Origin: Sorex araneus
Taxonomy: Eukaryota > Chordata > Mammalia > Eulipotyphla > Soricidae
Assembly: GCF_027595985.1 (NCBI RefSeq)
Contig: NC_073302.1
Location: 10,480,966-10,544,965, forward strand
Length of the DNA stretch: 64,000 nt
Reading direction: 5' to 3'
The translations under genes were made by a program, and so were the position numbers. Every line of letters starts with the position of its first letter. Position 1 is the first letter of the stretch. Shown here piece by piece: positions 1-11,474 of the stretch. The notes below the pieces were generated by a model, which had not been told where the DNA came from, searched no databases, and was given only the letters and a program-made list of their open reading frames with translations.

Positions 1-1
1 G

Positions 2-628
2 ACTACAGCCGAAGACAGAATCATCGAGCTTGAGGATGAGCTGCAGAAAGCTTACAGACAACAACAAATAATGGCCAAAGACCTCAAAATGGCTATAGAG
101 CAAATCAGAGCACTGGGGGATGACTTCAAGAGGAACAACATAAGAATCATTGGAGTACCAGAACCACAGGGAAGTAACCCCAATGAAAAAAACATAGTCA
201 AAGACATCATTACTAAGAAATTCCCAGAGCTGGAGAAGGCAGGCGTCCAGATACAAGAAGTCCGAAGAGTGCCAGCAAGAAGAGACTCAAATAAAAAGAC
301 TCCAAGGCATATAATAGTCAGAATGGCGGATGCTGTAGATAGAGACACAATTCTACAAGCAGCAAGGTCAAAGAGGGAAATCACATACAAAGGAGCACCC
401 CTCAGATTTACAGCAGACCTGTCAGAGGAAACTCTCCGAGCCCGAAGACAATGGTGGGACATAGTGAAAAAACTCAACGAAATGAATGCCTCACCAAGAA
501 TACTTTATCTGGCTAAACTCTCACACAAACTGGAAAGAACCATACACTATTTCTCAGATAAACAAAAGCTCAGGAACTTCATAAACTCAAAACCAAACTT
601 AAAAGAAGGTCTAAAGGGGCTACTGTAA
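2..628 (+). CDS. L1 ORF1p, RNA-binding chaperone, N-terminus missing at window edge
   Basis: The frame is open from position 2 to the stop at 626-628, giving the last 208 residues of a protein that is 320 residues in the intact copy at 25417. ORF1p is the trimeric RNA-binding and nucleic-acid chaperone protein that coats L1 RNA in the cytoplasm. What is visible is the end of the coiled coil, then the RRM-like region (NIRIIGVPEPQGSNPNEKN) and the C-terminal domain with the RRVPARRDSNKKTPRHIIVRM-like basic block and the RARRQWWDIV segment. No stop or frameshift is present in this part. An internal Met at 71 gives 185 residues but is not the natural start. ORF2 begins 42 bases after the stop, the same spacing as in the other good copy. 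Confidence 0.9.
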   Translation, partial: TTAEDRIIELEDELQKAYRQQQIMAKDLKMAIEQIRALGDDFKRNNIRIIGVPEPQGSNPNEKNIVKDIITKKFPELEKAGVQIQEVRRVPARRDSNKKTPRHIIVRMADAVDRDTILQAARSKREITYKGAPLRFTADLSEETLRARRQWWDIVKKLNEMNASPRILYLAKLSHKLERTIHYFSDKQKLRNFINSKPNLKEGLKGLL

Positions 629-670
629 GCTAAGGAGGAACCCCATAAGAACAACTAACCCCACAGAAAG

Positions 671-3600
671 ATGACACAAAACCCCATCACAATAATCTCT
701 CTCAATGTCAATGGCCTAAATGCACCTATCAAGAGACACAGAGTGGCAAAATGGATCCGGAAATTAAACCCAACATTCTGCTGTTTACAAGAAACACACC
801 TGAACAAACAGAGTAAACACAGACTCAAAGTCAAAGGATGGAAAACAATCCTCCAAGCAAACAACTCCCTTAAAAAAGCTGGTGTGGCCATCCTAGTATC
901 CGACAATATAGATTTCAGGTTGAAAAAGATTAGAAGGGTCAGCGAAGGCCACTTTCTATTCATCAAGGGATATGTACAACAGGAGGAAATCACACACAAA
1001 CATATACGCACCCAATGAACAACCGGCTAAATACTTAAAACAACTCCTTACAGACCTCAAAGAGGACATCACTAACAGCACAATAGTAGTTGGAGACTTC
1101 AATATCCCCCTATCACCTCTAGATAGATCAACAAGAACAAAACTCAGCAAGGAAACACTGACTCTGAAAGAAGAAATGGAAGAGAGAGGCCTAATAGACC
1201 TATACAGGGCTTTACACCCCCAAAAGAAAGAATACACATTCTTTTCCAGTGCACACGGAACATTTTCCAAAATAGACCATGTACTTGGCCCCAGAACATA
1301 CCTCAATAGAATCAGAAAAATAGAAATTGTATCAACCATCTTTTCAGACCACGAAGCGCTAAAGATAGAAGCCAACCACACACCGACACGGAGAACCAAA
1401 TCAAACACCTGGAAACTAAACAACTCAATGCTGAATAATGAGTGGGTCAGAAAGGAAATCCAAGAAGAAATCAAGAAATACTTAGAAACAAATGAAAATG
1501 AGGACACGAGTTATCAAAACCTATGGGACGCAGCTAAAGCCGTGTTAAGGGGAAAATTTATAGCTCTCCAAGCATTCCTCAGGAGGGAAGAAAGGGCCTA
1601 CATAAAGAATTTGACTTCACAGCTCAAGACCTTAGAAAAGGACCAGAAAAAGGAACCCACACCAGACCGAAGGAAAGAAATAATAAAAATTAGAGCCGAA
1701 ATTAATGACATCGAAACCAAAAAGACAATCCGAAAGATCAATGAAACAAAGAGCTGGTTCTTCGAGAAAATAAATAAGATTGATAAACCGCTAGCAAGAC
1801 TCACAAAGAAACAGAGAGAGAGAACCCTAATAAATCGAATCAGAAATGAAAAGGGGGACATCATAACAGAAACCAGTGAGATTCAAAAGATCATTAGAGA
1901 CTACTTCGAAGGTCTATACGCCACAAAACAAGAGAACCTAAAAGAAATGGATGAATTCCTTGACTCCTACAATCTCCCAAGTCTGAACAAAGAAGACTTG
2001 GAATACTCGAATAGACCCATTAATGTTAAGGAAATTGAAACTGTAATAAAAAATCTCCCCAAAAGCAAAAGCCCAGGCCCAGATGGATTCACTGGTGAAT
2101 TCTTTCAAACATTCCAAGAAGACCTGTTGCCAATTTTCCTCAAGCTTTTCCAGGAAATTGAAAAAACAGGAACTCTCCCAAACAGTTTCTATGAAGCACA
2201 CATCGCCCTAATACCAAAAGCAAACAAAGACACCACTAAGAAAGAAAATTATAGACCAATATCCCTGATGAACACCGATGCGAAGATCCTCAACAAAATA
2301 CTAGCAAATAGGATCCAACAACTCATCAAGAAGATCATACACCATGACCAAGTGGGATTCATCCCGGGGATGCAGGGATGGTTTAACATCCGGAAATCAA
2401 TCAACATAATCCATCATATCAACAAAAGTAAAGATAAAAACCATATGATCATATCAATAGATGCAGAGAAAGCATTCGACAAGATTCAACATCCGTTCAT
2501 GATGAAAACTCTCACCAAAATGGGTTTTGGAGGAACTTTCCTCAAGATAGTCGAAGCCATCTACCACAAGCCTACGGCAAGCATTATTCACAATGGAGAA
2601 AAACTAAGGGCCTTTCCTCTAAGATCAGGCACAAGACAAGGATGCCCACTCTCACCACTTCTCTTCAATATAGTACTGGAAGTACTTGTGATAGCTGTTA
2701 GACAAGAAAAAGAGATCAAGGGCATCCAGATAGGAAAGGAAGAAATCAAACTCTCACTATTTGCAGATGATATGATACTATATCTAGAGGAGCCCAAAGC
2801 CTCTACTAAGAAACTCTTAGAAACAATAGACTTATACAGTAAAGTTGCAGGCTACAAAATCAATACGCAAAAATCCATGGCTTTCCTATATACAAACAAT
2901 GAGGCAGAGGAAAGGGACACGAAAAAAGCAATCCCATTCACAATCGTGCCCCAGAAAATCAAGTACCTCGGAATCAGCTTAACCAAGGATGTAAAAGACC
3001 TCTACAAAGAAAACTATAAAACGCTACTCCATGAAATAAAAGAAGACATGAGAAAATGGAAACATATACCTTACTCATGGATAGGGAGAATCAATATTGT
3101 CAAAATGACAATACTCCCCAAAGCATTATACAGATTCAAAGCGATCCCTATCAGTATACCCATGACATTCTTCAAAGAAATGGATCAAGCAATCCTAAAA
3201 TTCATATGGAATAACAAACGCCCACGGATAGCTAAAACAATTCTTGGGAAAAAGATGATCGGAGGCATCACCCTCCCCAACCTCAAACTCTACTACAAAG
3301 CAGTAACAATTAAAACAGCATGGTACTGGAACAAAGGCAGAGCCGTAGACCAATGGAACAGGGTGGAATATACCTACACACAACCCCAAATGTATGATCA
3401 TCTAATCTTTGATAAGGGAGCAAGAGATGTGAAGTGGAACAAGGAAAGTCTCTTCAACAAATGGTGCTGGAACAACTGGACAACCACATGCAAAAAAATG
3501 GGCTTAGACCTTGACCTGACACCATTCACAAAAGTCAGATCAAAATGGATTAAAGACCTCAACATTAGACCACAAACCATAAGGTACATTGAAGACAAGG

Positions 3601-4485
3601 TCGGCAAAACCCTCCACGATATTGAAGATAAAGGTATCTTCAAAGGTGACACAGAACTAAGCAATCAAGTAAAAACAGAGATCAACAAATGGGACTACAT
3701 TAAACTAAAAAGCTTCTGCACAGCAAAAGATACAGTACCAGAATCCAAAGACTATCCACAGAATGGGAAAGGATATTTACACAATACCCATCAGATAAGG
3801 GGTTGATATCAATGGTATATAAAGCATTGGTTGAACTCTACAAGAAGAAAACATCCAACCCCATCAAAAAATGGGGCAAAGAAATGAACAGAAACTTTAC
3901 CAAGGAAGAAATACGAATGGCCAAAAGGCACATGTAAAGTGCTCTACATCACTAATCATCAGAGAGATGCAGATCAAAACAACCACGAGATTCCACCTCA
4001 CACCACAGAGACTAGCACACATCCAAAAGAACAAAAGCAACCGCTGTTGGAGAGGATGTGGGGAGAAAGGGACCCTTCTACACTGCTGGTGGGAATGCCG
4101 ACTGGTTCAGCCCTTCTGGAAAACAATATGGACGTCTCTCAAAAAATTAGAGGTTGAGCTCCCATTTGACCCAGCAATACCACTGCTGGGAATATATCCC
4201 AGAGAGGCAAAAAAGTATAATCGAAACAACATCTGCACATGTATGTTCATCGCAGCACTATTTACAATAGCCAGAATCTGGAAAAAACCCAAATGCCCTA
4301 GAACGGATGACTGGTTGAGGAAACTTTGGTACATCTATACAATGGAATACTATGCAGCTGTCAGAAAAAAGGAGGTCATGAATTTTGTATTTAAGTGGAT
4401 GGGCATGAAAAGTTTCATGCTGAGTGAAATGAGTCAGAAAGAGAGAGACAGACATAGAAAGATTGCACTCATCTATGGTATATAG
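671..4485 (+). pseudogene. L1 ORF2p (endonuclease-reverse transcriptase), frameshifted
   Basis: ORF2p nicks the target DNA and reverse-transcribes L1 RNA at the nick. Domains in order: AP-type endonuclease beginning ITIISLNVNGLNAP with CLQETHL, VVGDFN and [14 protein letters not shown] motifs; reverse transcriptase with [37 protein letters not shown] and the catalytic FADD at 2760-2771; C-terminal CCHC-type knuckle [18 protein letters not shown]. Breaks: a 2-base loss near 985-1000 moves the frame, so most of the protein (944 codons) reads from 972 to 3806. Single-base changes near 3740 and 3770 and a loss near 3937 disrupt the end, which reads again from 3871 to 4485. The RT core is unbroken, so the copy is fairly young but defective. 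Confidence 0.93.
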
Positions 4486-4966
4486 AATAACAGAGTGGGA
4501 GACTAACACCCAAGAATTGTAGAAATAAGTACTAGGAGGTTGACTCCATGGCTTGGAGGCTGGCCTCACATTCTGGGGAAAGGGCAACTCAGAGAAGGGA
4601 TCACCAACTATAATGTAGTCGAAGGCCATGTGGGGGAAGGGAGTTGCGGGCTGAATGAGGGCTAGAGACTGAGCACAGTGGCCACACAACACCTTTATTG
4701 CAAACCACAACAGCTAATTAGAGAGAGAGAACAGAAGGGAATGCCCTGCCACAGTGGCAGGGCGGGGTGTGGGGAGATGGGATCGGGGAGGGTGGGAGGG
4801 AAGCTGGGTTTACTCGTGGTGGAGAATGGGCACTGGTGAAGGGATGGGTTCCCGAACTTTGTATGAGTGAAGCATAAGCACAAAAGTGTATAAATCTGTA
4901 AATGTGCCCTCATGGTGATTCACGAATTAAAAATAAATAAATTATAAAAAAAAATTAAAAAAAAAT

Positions 4967-5345
4967 CTTTTATTACTGTTTTATTAGATCATGTAAGCTA
5001 TGAAACAGGCACATATATATACACTGTTATAATAAACTTCTCATATTTTGGCAAAAGATCATTAGATAGCTTAATCACTGCTATTGATTCAGACTTGATC
5101 GTGATAAAATGGAGTTGCCAGTTGATTAATTTAGACTTCATTTGTTAACTGCTGAGTTATTTATGCTCTCCTCACACAAGAACACTACTATATGACATAA
5201 ACATTTGGCAAATTATCAGCACAATAGAATCCTCTCCATATTTAACAAGTATTAACACACATATTAACACACACCTTATTGTCAGAGGCAGATCAGAGCT
5301 TCATTCAGATTTCTCAGAAAGAGGTTCCAAGCACATGATCATTCT
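4967..5345 (-). repeat. Duplicated segment, copy C (inverted)
   Basis: Read on the minus strand this non-coding stretch matches 24128-24560 plus 30733-30870 (copy A). Shared landmarks are CTTGGAACCTCTTTCTGAGA, ACTCAGCAGTTAACAAA and CATGATCTAATAAAACAGTA. The L1 and the SINE that interrupt copy A are absent here, so this is an empty paralogous site for both. Part of it also matches copy B at 51850-52260. No ORF or RNA gene is visible. Confidence 0.75.
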
Positions 5346-5384
5346 TAAGTTTTCCTTCAACACAATTTGCTCAATTCACCTCTG

Positions 5385-5738
5385 CCCCCAGTTATTGTCA
5401 TTGTTACTATCACTGTTATACTGCTGTTCATCTATTTGCTCAAGCAGGCGCTAGTAATGTCTCCATTCATCCCTGTCGCTTGCTACTGTAGCCCAATGGC
5501 ATATTGGGGGCTCTTTCAGGGTCAGGGGAATGAGGTCCATCATTGTTACTGTTTTTGGCATATCAAGTATGCCACAGGTAGCTGTCAGGCTCTACCGTGT
5601 GGGCGGAATACTCTCGGTAGCTTGCCGGGCTCTCCAAGAGGGACAGAGGTTTTTGGGGAATCATCTAATCACCTTTACAGGTGTTCCCAACCTACCAAAT
5701 GTAAGCTTTTGGTTCACTGGCATGTTGTAATGAATTGA
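5385..5738 (-). mobile_element. Internally deleted RTE derivative (long-tail type)
   Basis: On the minus strand the right part matches the RTE 5' UTR (the segment found at 42632-42780, including GAAAGAGCCCCCAATA). At about 5496-5506 it jumps to the RTE 3' end (ATTGGGCTAC...GGAGACATTACTAG). The whole coding region is missing. No tRNA-like head is present. It has the same junction type as 46950-47695. Confidence 0.75.
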
Positions 5739-8215
5739 TTTCTTCTTTGAGAAAATTTTTGTTCATTTCTACCCCCACCCCCATTTTCTGATGGGGTGGT
5801 ATGTTTTCTTCTGGTAGAGTTTAACCAGTGCCTTGATATCAACCATTTATCAGATGGGTATTGGGTGAATATCCTTTCCCATTCTGTAGACTGTCTTTAT
5901 ATTTTGGTCACTGTTTTTTTTCAGGTGCAGAAGCTGCTTAGTTTAAGATAGCCCAATTTGTTTATCTCTGTTTTCACTTGCTTGGCCAGTGGCATGTCAT
6001 CTTTGAATAAACCTTTAGCTCCAATGTTGTGGAGGGTTTTGCCAACCTCATCTTCCACGTACCTTATGGATTCTGGTCCGATGTTGAAGTCTTTAATCCA
6101 TTTTGACCTAACTTTTGTACATGGCTTTAGGTAGAAGTCTGAGCTCATTTTTTTGCATGTAGCTGTCCTGTTTTCCAGCACCATTTGTTGAAGAGGCTTT
6201 AGGGTTTTTTCTTACAGTAGCCCTTTTAGTCCTTTTTTTAAGTTCGGTTTTGAGACTATGAAGTACCTGAGCTGTTGTTTATCCATGAAATAGTGTATCA
6301 TTCCTTTGAATTTGAGTGAAAGTTTAGTCAGATAAAGTATTATTGGTGAGGTGTTCATTTCACTGTTTTTTTTTTCACTTTATCCCGCCATTGTCTTTGG
6401 GCTTGGACAGTTTCCTCTGATAGGTTTTCTGTAAATCTAAAGGGTGTGCCTTTGTATGTGATTTCCTTCTTTGACATTGCTGCTTACAGTATTATGTCTA
6501 TCCGTGGTATCCATCATTCCAACTAAGATCTGTCTGGGAGACTTTTTTATTAGGGTCTCTTTTAGCTGAACCCTTCGAGTTCCTTGGATCTGGATGTCTG
6601 CATTCTCTGGGAACGTCTCAGCTTCTCTGAAGTTCTGGGAACTTCTTAGTGACAATATCTTATACTGTTTCTTTTTCATTGGGGTTGCCTCCCTCTTCTT
6701 CTGGTACTCCAGTGATTCTTATGTTGTTCCTCTTGAGTTCATCCCCTAGGACTGTGATTCGCCCTAAGCTACTTTGAGGTCTTATCCCAATGTTTGTTGT
6801 TTGTAAGCTTTCTGCAGCCCATCTTCAAGCTCACTCATTCTGTCTTCAGCTGTAGTCATTCTACTGTTGAGGGCACCCACTGAGGTTTTTTTTTATTTTG
6901 TTTTGTTTTTTAAGTAAACAGATTTTATTTAGAGGTTTTTGAGGGAAGGAGGAAAGGATAAGTGGGAAAGAGAATAGTAAGAATAACGCACTCAAGAGAG
7001 AATACAGGCTTCTCCAAGGGTGGAGAGAGCCCCTACACACATCTGAGCTTTAGACACAAAAGCATGAAAGTACACATTTCAAGTGGGGAGATGCGGGCGA
7101 CACATGGGTTCGGGCACCGCATGTGCTCGGCACATGGGCACAAGCAGTACATGGGTTCAGGCAGCATATGCCCCTCTTTTTTACATTTTTTTTCTTTTTG
7201 CGTCACACCCAGCATTGAACAGGGGTTACTCCAGGCTCAGCACTCAGGAATTACTACTGGTGATGCTCAGGGGACCATATAGAAAGCTGGGAATCAAACG
7301 CAAGGCAAACACCCTACCCGCTGTACTATCGCTCCAGCCCCACCCACTGAGATTTTATTTCATCTACTGACTCCTTTATTTGTGACATTTCTGCTTGTAG
7401 CTTTTTTATTTCTGCTCTCATTTCTTCTTGCATTTTCTTGGATGTACGTTCCATTGTTTCTTTCATGTCCTCTTTTAATTTGCTGGATGCGTGTTCCACT
7501 GTTTCTTTAAGTTCATTGATCATCTTCAACATTTCATCCCTGAATTCTTTTTCGGAGAGATCGTATTTGTGGGTAACCGTGTTGAAGATTCTGGACTCTT
7601 TTCTTCATCTTCTCCTCGTGGTGGGGATTTGTGCTATTTCTTCATGTTTTGTGGTGATATGGAGGTGGGACCTTCCAGTTCACTATCAGTATTCCTCTCT
7701 TGCTTTGAGAAAGGATTCTGGATGAGCTTGGTCAATGGAGGTCAATTTTTCAGTATACTTTGATTTGACTATGTTAGTTGTCTATGGCTTAATGTGTTTG
7801 GGATAGTCAGGATGTCCACTTTAGAATTAGGTAATGGAGGTTGAGCTGTGAGTCCAATGTGCTGGGACAGGGGAAAATAATGCCCCTGAGGACATGCCCA
7901 GCATGGGTCTGTACCTGTCCGTGGGAGGAGCTGCTTTTATCCCTACTGCTTCCATATAATTCCCTCTGCCGAGCTCCTGAGGTTTCCTGGAGCCCAGAGG
8001 CCACTCCCAGCACGCAGCTGTACTGTCAGTGGAGGGGCCGCTTATGTCCATGCTGCTGCCATCTAATTCCTTTTGCTGTGCTCCTGAGATTTCCGGGGAT
8101 GGGAGGAGGGGAGGCGCTTTTGACTGCACCCCTTGGGCGCCTCTGCTGGGGCTGGGGTCTTCTAATTTTTCTAATTTCAAGAAGAAGGTTGCCTTCTACT
8201 TGATACCCTAGGTCC
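5739..8215 (-). mobile_element. L1 derivative with ORF1 joined to ORF2 C-terminus (half-LINE), degenerate
   Basis: Read on the minus strand: an upstream region with a two-copy tandem repeat of about 107 bp (7897-8110), ORF1 N-terminus (7345-7770), then a SINE insertion, then the rest of ORF1 (6874 down to 6215). Within about 10 bases after the ORF1 stop (ACTGTAAG) it passes straight to the ORF2 C-terminal part (6205 down to 5739; reads [22 protein letters not shown]). About 2.6 kb holding the endonuclease and RT is missing. Both reading frames are broken. It ends at 5739 next to the RTE derivative without an L1 3' UTR. Confidence 0.75.
6885..7340 (-). mobile_element. SINE with a transduced 3' flank, flanked by target duplications
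   Basis: An insertion into the L1 derivative is bounded by CACCCACTGAG at 6874-6884 and 7341-7351. On the minus strand it starts with an A-tail-class SINE (7340 down to about 7185; tRNA-like head with GCGATAGTACAGCGGGTAGGG). It continues with about 250 bases of non-SINE sequence, then AATAAA (about 6930), then an A-rich tail (about 6885-6915). One pair of target duplications encloses both parts, so they were inserted as one RNA. Confidence 0.8.
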
Positions 8216-8690
8216 TACTCTTGGTACATCAGTGGTATGGAATTTGAGATGTTAGGCAACGGCATTTGTGTCTATGTGCTCCAGGAATTCTAAAATTTTA
8301 AATAGGGTCATACAGCTGAGGCTAATTTAATTTAATTTTTAAAAAATGGATGTTAGTTTTGGAGTCCAGAGGCATCTCTGCAGATTTTTCTCTCTTCAAG
8401 ATTTATATGTGAATCTCTGGATCATAGCCGTTTTCAAGTTTACAGGCCACCAGAGGCAGTTTGTGGGCATGACTGCCAGGGAGATGCGGGGAGGTCGCCC
8501 ATTCCCAACTCTGTGCGAGTCTGGAGGTTCTGTTCGCAAAACTCACATGCCTGCGGTTTTCTTCAGATTCAATCAGGGATGAGGCTCATCCGATCATGTA
8601 GTGTTGGACTGTGAGCGTGGAGCTGATTGAGTTCTGGAGGTTTTCTCTTCCCATAGCTCTTGCGGCAGGTGGAAGGACTCTGGATCATGG
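8216..8690. other. Unassigned non-coding interval
   Basis: No credible ORF. A stretch around 8355-8410 (TTTTGGAGTCCAGAGGCATC) resembles the 5' module of the composite retroposon at 35577-36292 (AGTCTAGAGGCATTTCTGT near 36157), so part may be an old relative of it. The rest I do not recognise. Confidence 0.4.
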
Positions 8691-9260
8691 CCATAAATGA
8701 GTTTATATGCCAGATTTGATTTCTTACACGTGGTTATCCAATTCTCCCAACATCATTTGTTGATGGACTGTCTTTATTCCAAAGCATGACTCAGCTCCTT
8801 TGCCTAAAATGGTAAGACCATCTATCTTTGGACAGGGATGTCTTTGGAGATGTATTCCTAAACATTGGTCAGAGAGTCTTTAATCTCATACCACTCTATT
8901 TGGATCACTATGGTTTTATATGTTTCAAGTAAGGTAATGAGAAGCCTCTCAATTTTTAATTTTTCGCTATGATTTTGGCTACTTGGGCCTTTTATATCTC
9001 CATACCAACTTTATAATGGACTTTCAAAAATTTTTTTGAAGTTTGATAGATATTGCATTGAATATTTACATGTATACATACAGTATTTTAGGTAGGATGG
9101 TTATTTTGACAATATTTATTCTTCAGTCCATGAGTATGGAATGATTTTCCCTTATTTTGGTCTTTATTTCCACTTCTTTCTTGTGTGTTTTAAAATATTA
9201 GTTTAGTTTCTTGCCTCTTTCGTTAAGTTGGTTCTTATATACTTGATATTTTGGCACACA
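8690..9260 (-). mobile_element. Old L1 ORF2 relic
   Basis: This is an antisense L1 ORF2 remnant of an older subfamily, recognisable from TATCCAATTCTCCCAACA and CATTTGTTGATGGACTG and from the later T-rich antisense RT sequence. No open frame of useful length remains. It abuts the antisense 3' UTR of a younger L1 at about 9262. Confidence 0.65.
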
Positions 9261-9261
9261 T

Positions 9262-11474
9262 TTCACTTTATTTTTTAACTTTTTAAAACTTTGTATTTTT
9301 AAATAAATCACCATAAGATACATTTACAGACTTACAAACTTTCATGCTTATGTTTCAATCATACAATGATTGAGTGCACATCCCTCCAAGAGTGCCCATT
9401 CTCCACCACCAATGTTCCCAGTATCCCTCCCACCACCCCTGTGTAAACACACAAAAAAGAAAGGGGTGCACCACAACGGGCACAGGGCAGCGGCGCTCTA
9501 TCTCTCCCACTACTCCCGTTCAGTAGTCTCCAGGCGCTTCCCCAACCCTGGGGAGGTTGATGGCGATGATGAGGCAGGCGAAGGAAGGAACGAGGGCCAG
9601 GGTGGTTAGTCTCAGTTGCAGTTTATTCCATTCCCATCTCCATTCTCCTCTGAGTTTCCTCCTGCTTCTTCTTCCCCCATGCTACTTTATTCTTCTTTGC
9701 TGGATCTGGATCTTGATCTAGCTTCTCCAGATCTGGCACTGGAACTGGCCCCAGCCCACTCTTTCAGCCTAGTTAAATCCCCAAGCATGAGGGGTTGGGG
9801 CTTACACATAGGCGTGGTCACAATCAATGGGTTAAAGTTATTTTCCTCAGGGGATGCTGCTTCTAGGACAGAGTCTCTTTCAGCAGGACACCCACCCAAG
9901 AGCAGAATCCCATGGGTGTGTTTCTCCTCTCCTTGTCCAACATATAAGTATTCATAATATCAATCATTTTGTATGAACACAGCAAGAGATGCAATTATCC
10001 TTATAGAATTGCTCTCCTGGAGTCATCTCGATCTCAGACTACAGTGCTCAGGCCAGATTAGTCTTTTCTATCCCTAGCAGGGTCCTAGTCTCGTCATTAC
10101 TTTTGGATCATGACAGTATTTGTCCATGACCAAGCTTTTAACTTATAGTTAAGCATTAGGGACTTTGGCCAGGCCCATCTCAATGCCAGGGTAGACTTAA
10201 CTCACTGCTTGCCCTGGGTCCGTCCCGTCCCTCATCGGGACCCTGCTTTTGGGGGTGCTAGGACGTAAGGGCAGCTGAGGATTAAGTTGAGAAGGCAGAT
10301 GCCCGGGAGTGAATAATATTTGATGCCAATTATATCCCATGTTACAAAAGCATATTAACAACTGTCTTTCTTTGTCCACACAAAATGGACATTGCATTAA
10401 AGCAAACTATTCAAAAGACATATGGAGAGGAGAAAGGTAATATTAACTTACAATACAAGTTCAGTGTCCTAGAAAGGTCTGACCTTAAATATTCACAGAG
10501 TCTGATTAGGGGAAAAGCTGATTAACTGGTTGGGGAAGAGAGCATAGAGAAGTGGTTACGGATAGACAAAGGAATGGGAGTGACTCGGGAGCACTCTGAT
10601 GGGTGTGACACGATATACCTAAGCTCCTTGTGGCAAGGAGAACAGGACATACAAATGTTGTGTTAAAATGTTTAGAGATTATTAGCAGATAAGCCCAAAC
10701 TCTGTGCCAAGGGAGTAAGGACAAACGAATGATATCCTACAACCCCCATCCATCCTCCACCCTGCCTCTGTGGCAGGCACATTACTTTTACTCTCCCTCC
10801 CTTTAGGGTGTTGTGGTTTTCAATAGAGGTATTATGTGGCCATCATGTTCTGTCTAGTTTACTTTCAGCACGCATCTCCCATCCTGAGCAGGCCCGCCAA
10901 GCATCCTTTACTTGATGGTCCCTTCTCTATCTGAGCTGCATTTTCCCCCAGAATGTAAGGTTGGCATCTAACAAGTGGAAAAATCCTCCTGGTCCTTATC
11001 TCTACTATCGTAGATGTTAGTCTCACATCATGTTACCTTATATTCCACAAATGAGTGCATTCCTTCTCTGTGTAGACCTCTCCTTCTGATTCATTTCACT
11101 TACCATGATACACTCCATGCTTATCCACTTACATGCAAATTTCATGATCTCATCCTTTCCTACAGTTGCATAGTATTCCATTGTGTAGATGTATGAAAGT
11201 TTTTTAACCAGTCATCTATTGTCAAGCACTCGGATTTTTATCCAGATTCTGGCTATTGTAAACAGTGATGCAATGAACATATGAGTACAGATGTCATTTG
11301 AACTATACTTTTTTACATCTCCGGAATATATTCCCAGAAGAGGTATTCTGGGTCAAATGTGAGCTCAATTTCTAATTTTTTGAGAAGCATCCATATGGTT
11401 TTCCAAACAGTCGGCATTCCTACCAGCAGTGTAGGAGAGGCCTTTTCACCCCACATCCACGCCAACAGCGGTTG
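9262..11474 (-). mobile_element. L1 3' end (ORF2 C-terminus and 3' UTR), interrupted by a solo LTR
   Basis: Antisense L1 3' UTR begins at about 9262 (tail, then TCACCATAAGATACATTTAC) and runs to 9439. It resumes at 10742 (CCACCCTGCCTCTGTGGCAGG) and continues into the end of ORF2 up to the zinc-knuckle region (CCAACAGCGGTTGC) at 11474. A solo LTR occupies 9440-10741. It is 5'-truncated or broken at 11474, where the T-rich tail of the next L1 starts. Confidence 0.85.
9440..10741 (-). mobile_element. Solo LTR of an endogenous retrovirus, about 1.3 kb
   Basis: The insertion in the antisense L1 3' UTR begins TGTGTAAACA and ends ATCCTACA, the TG...CA ends of an LTR. It is flanked by ACCCC on both sides (9435-9439 and 10742-10746), a 5-bp target duplication. 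On the minus strand an AATAAA lies at 9622-9627 about 180 bases before the end, which fits a U3-R-U5 order on that strand. No gag, pol or env sequence is present, so this is an LTR left by recombination between two LTRs. I do not recognise the family; the length is large for an LTR. Confidence 0.75.

Larger units (their letters stand above)
1..4966 (+). mobile_element. LINE-1 element, 5' end outside window
   Basis: The window opens inside ORF1 and continues through the ORF1-ORF2 spacer, ORF2, a 3' UTR with a G-rich stretch (about 4740-4800) and an A-rich tail near 4920-4966. It aligns without gaps over ORF1 to the full-length L1 at 24561-30715 (position 1 matches 25752). ORF2 carries small frameshifts, so this copy should not move by itself. 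The right flank is non-L1 sequence that is duplicated elsewhere in the window. Confidence 0.95.

Noticed and set aside
956-1507. Long minus-strand ORFs opposite L1 ORF2 (also 26700-27152, 28943-29436 and others)
   Set aside because: They are antisense shadows of the ORF2 coding frame, with no independent domain and no start context.
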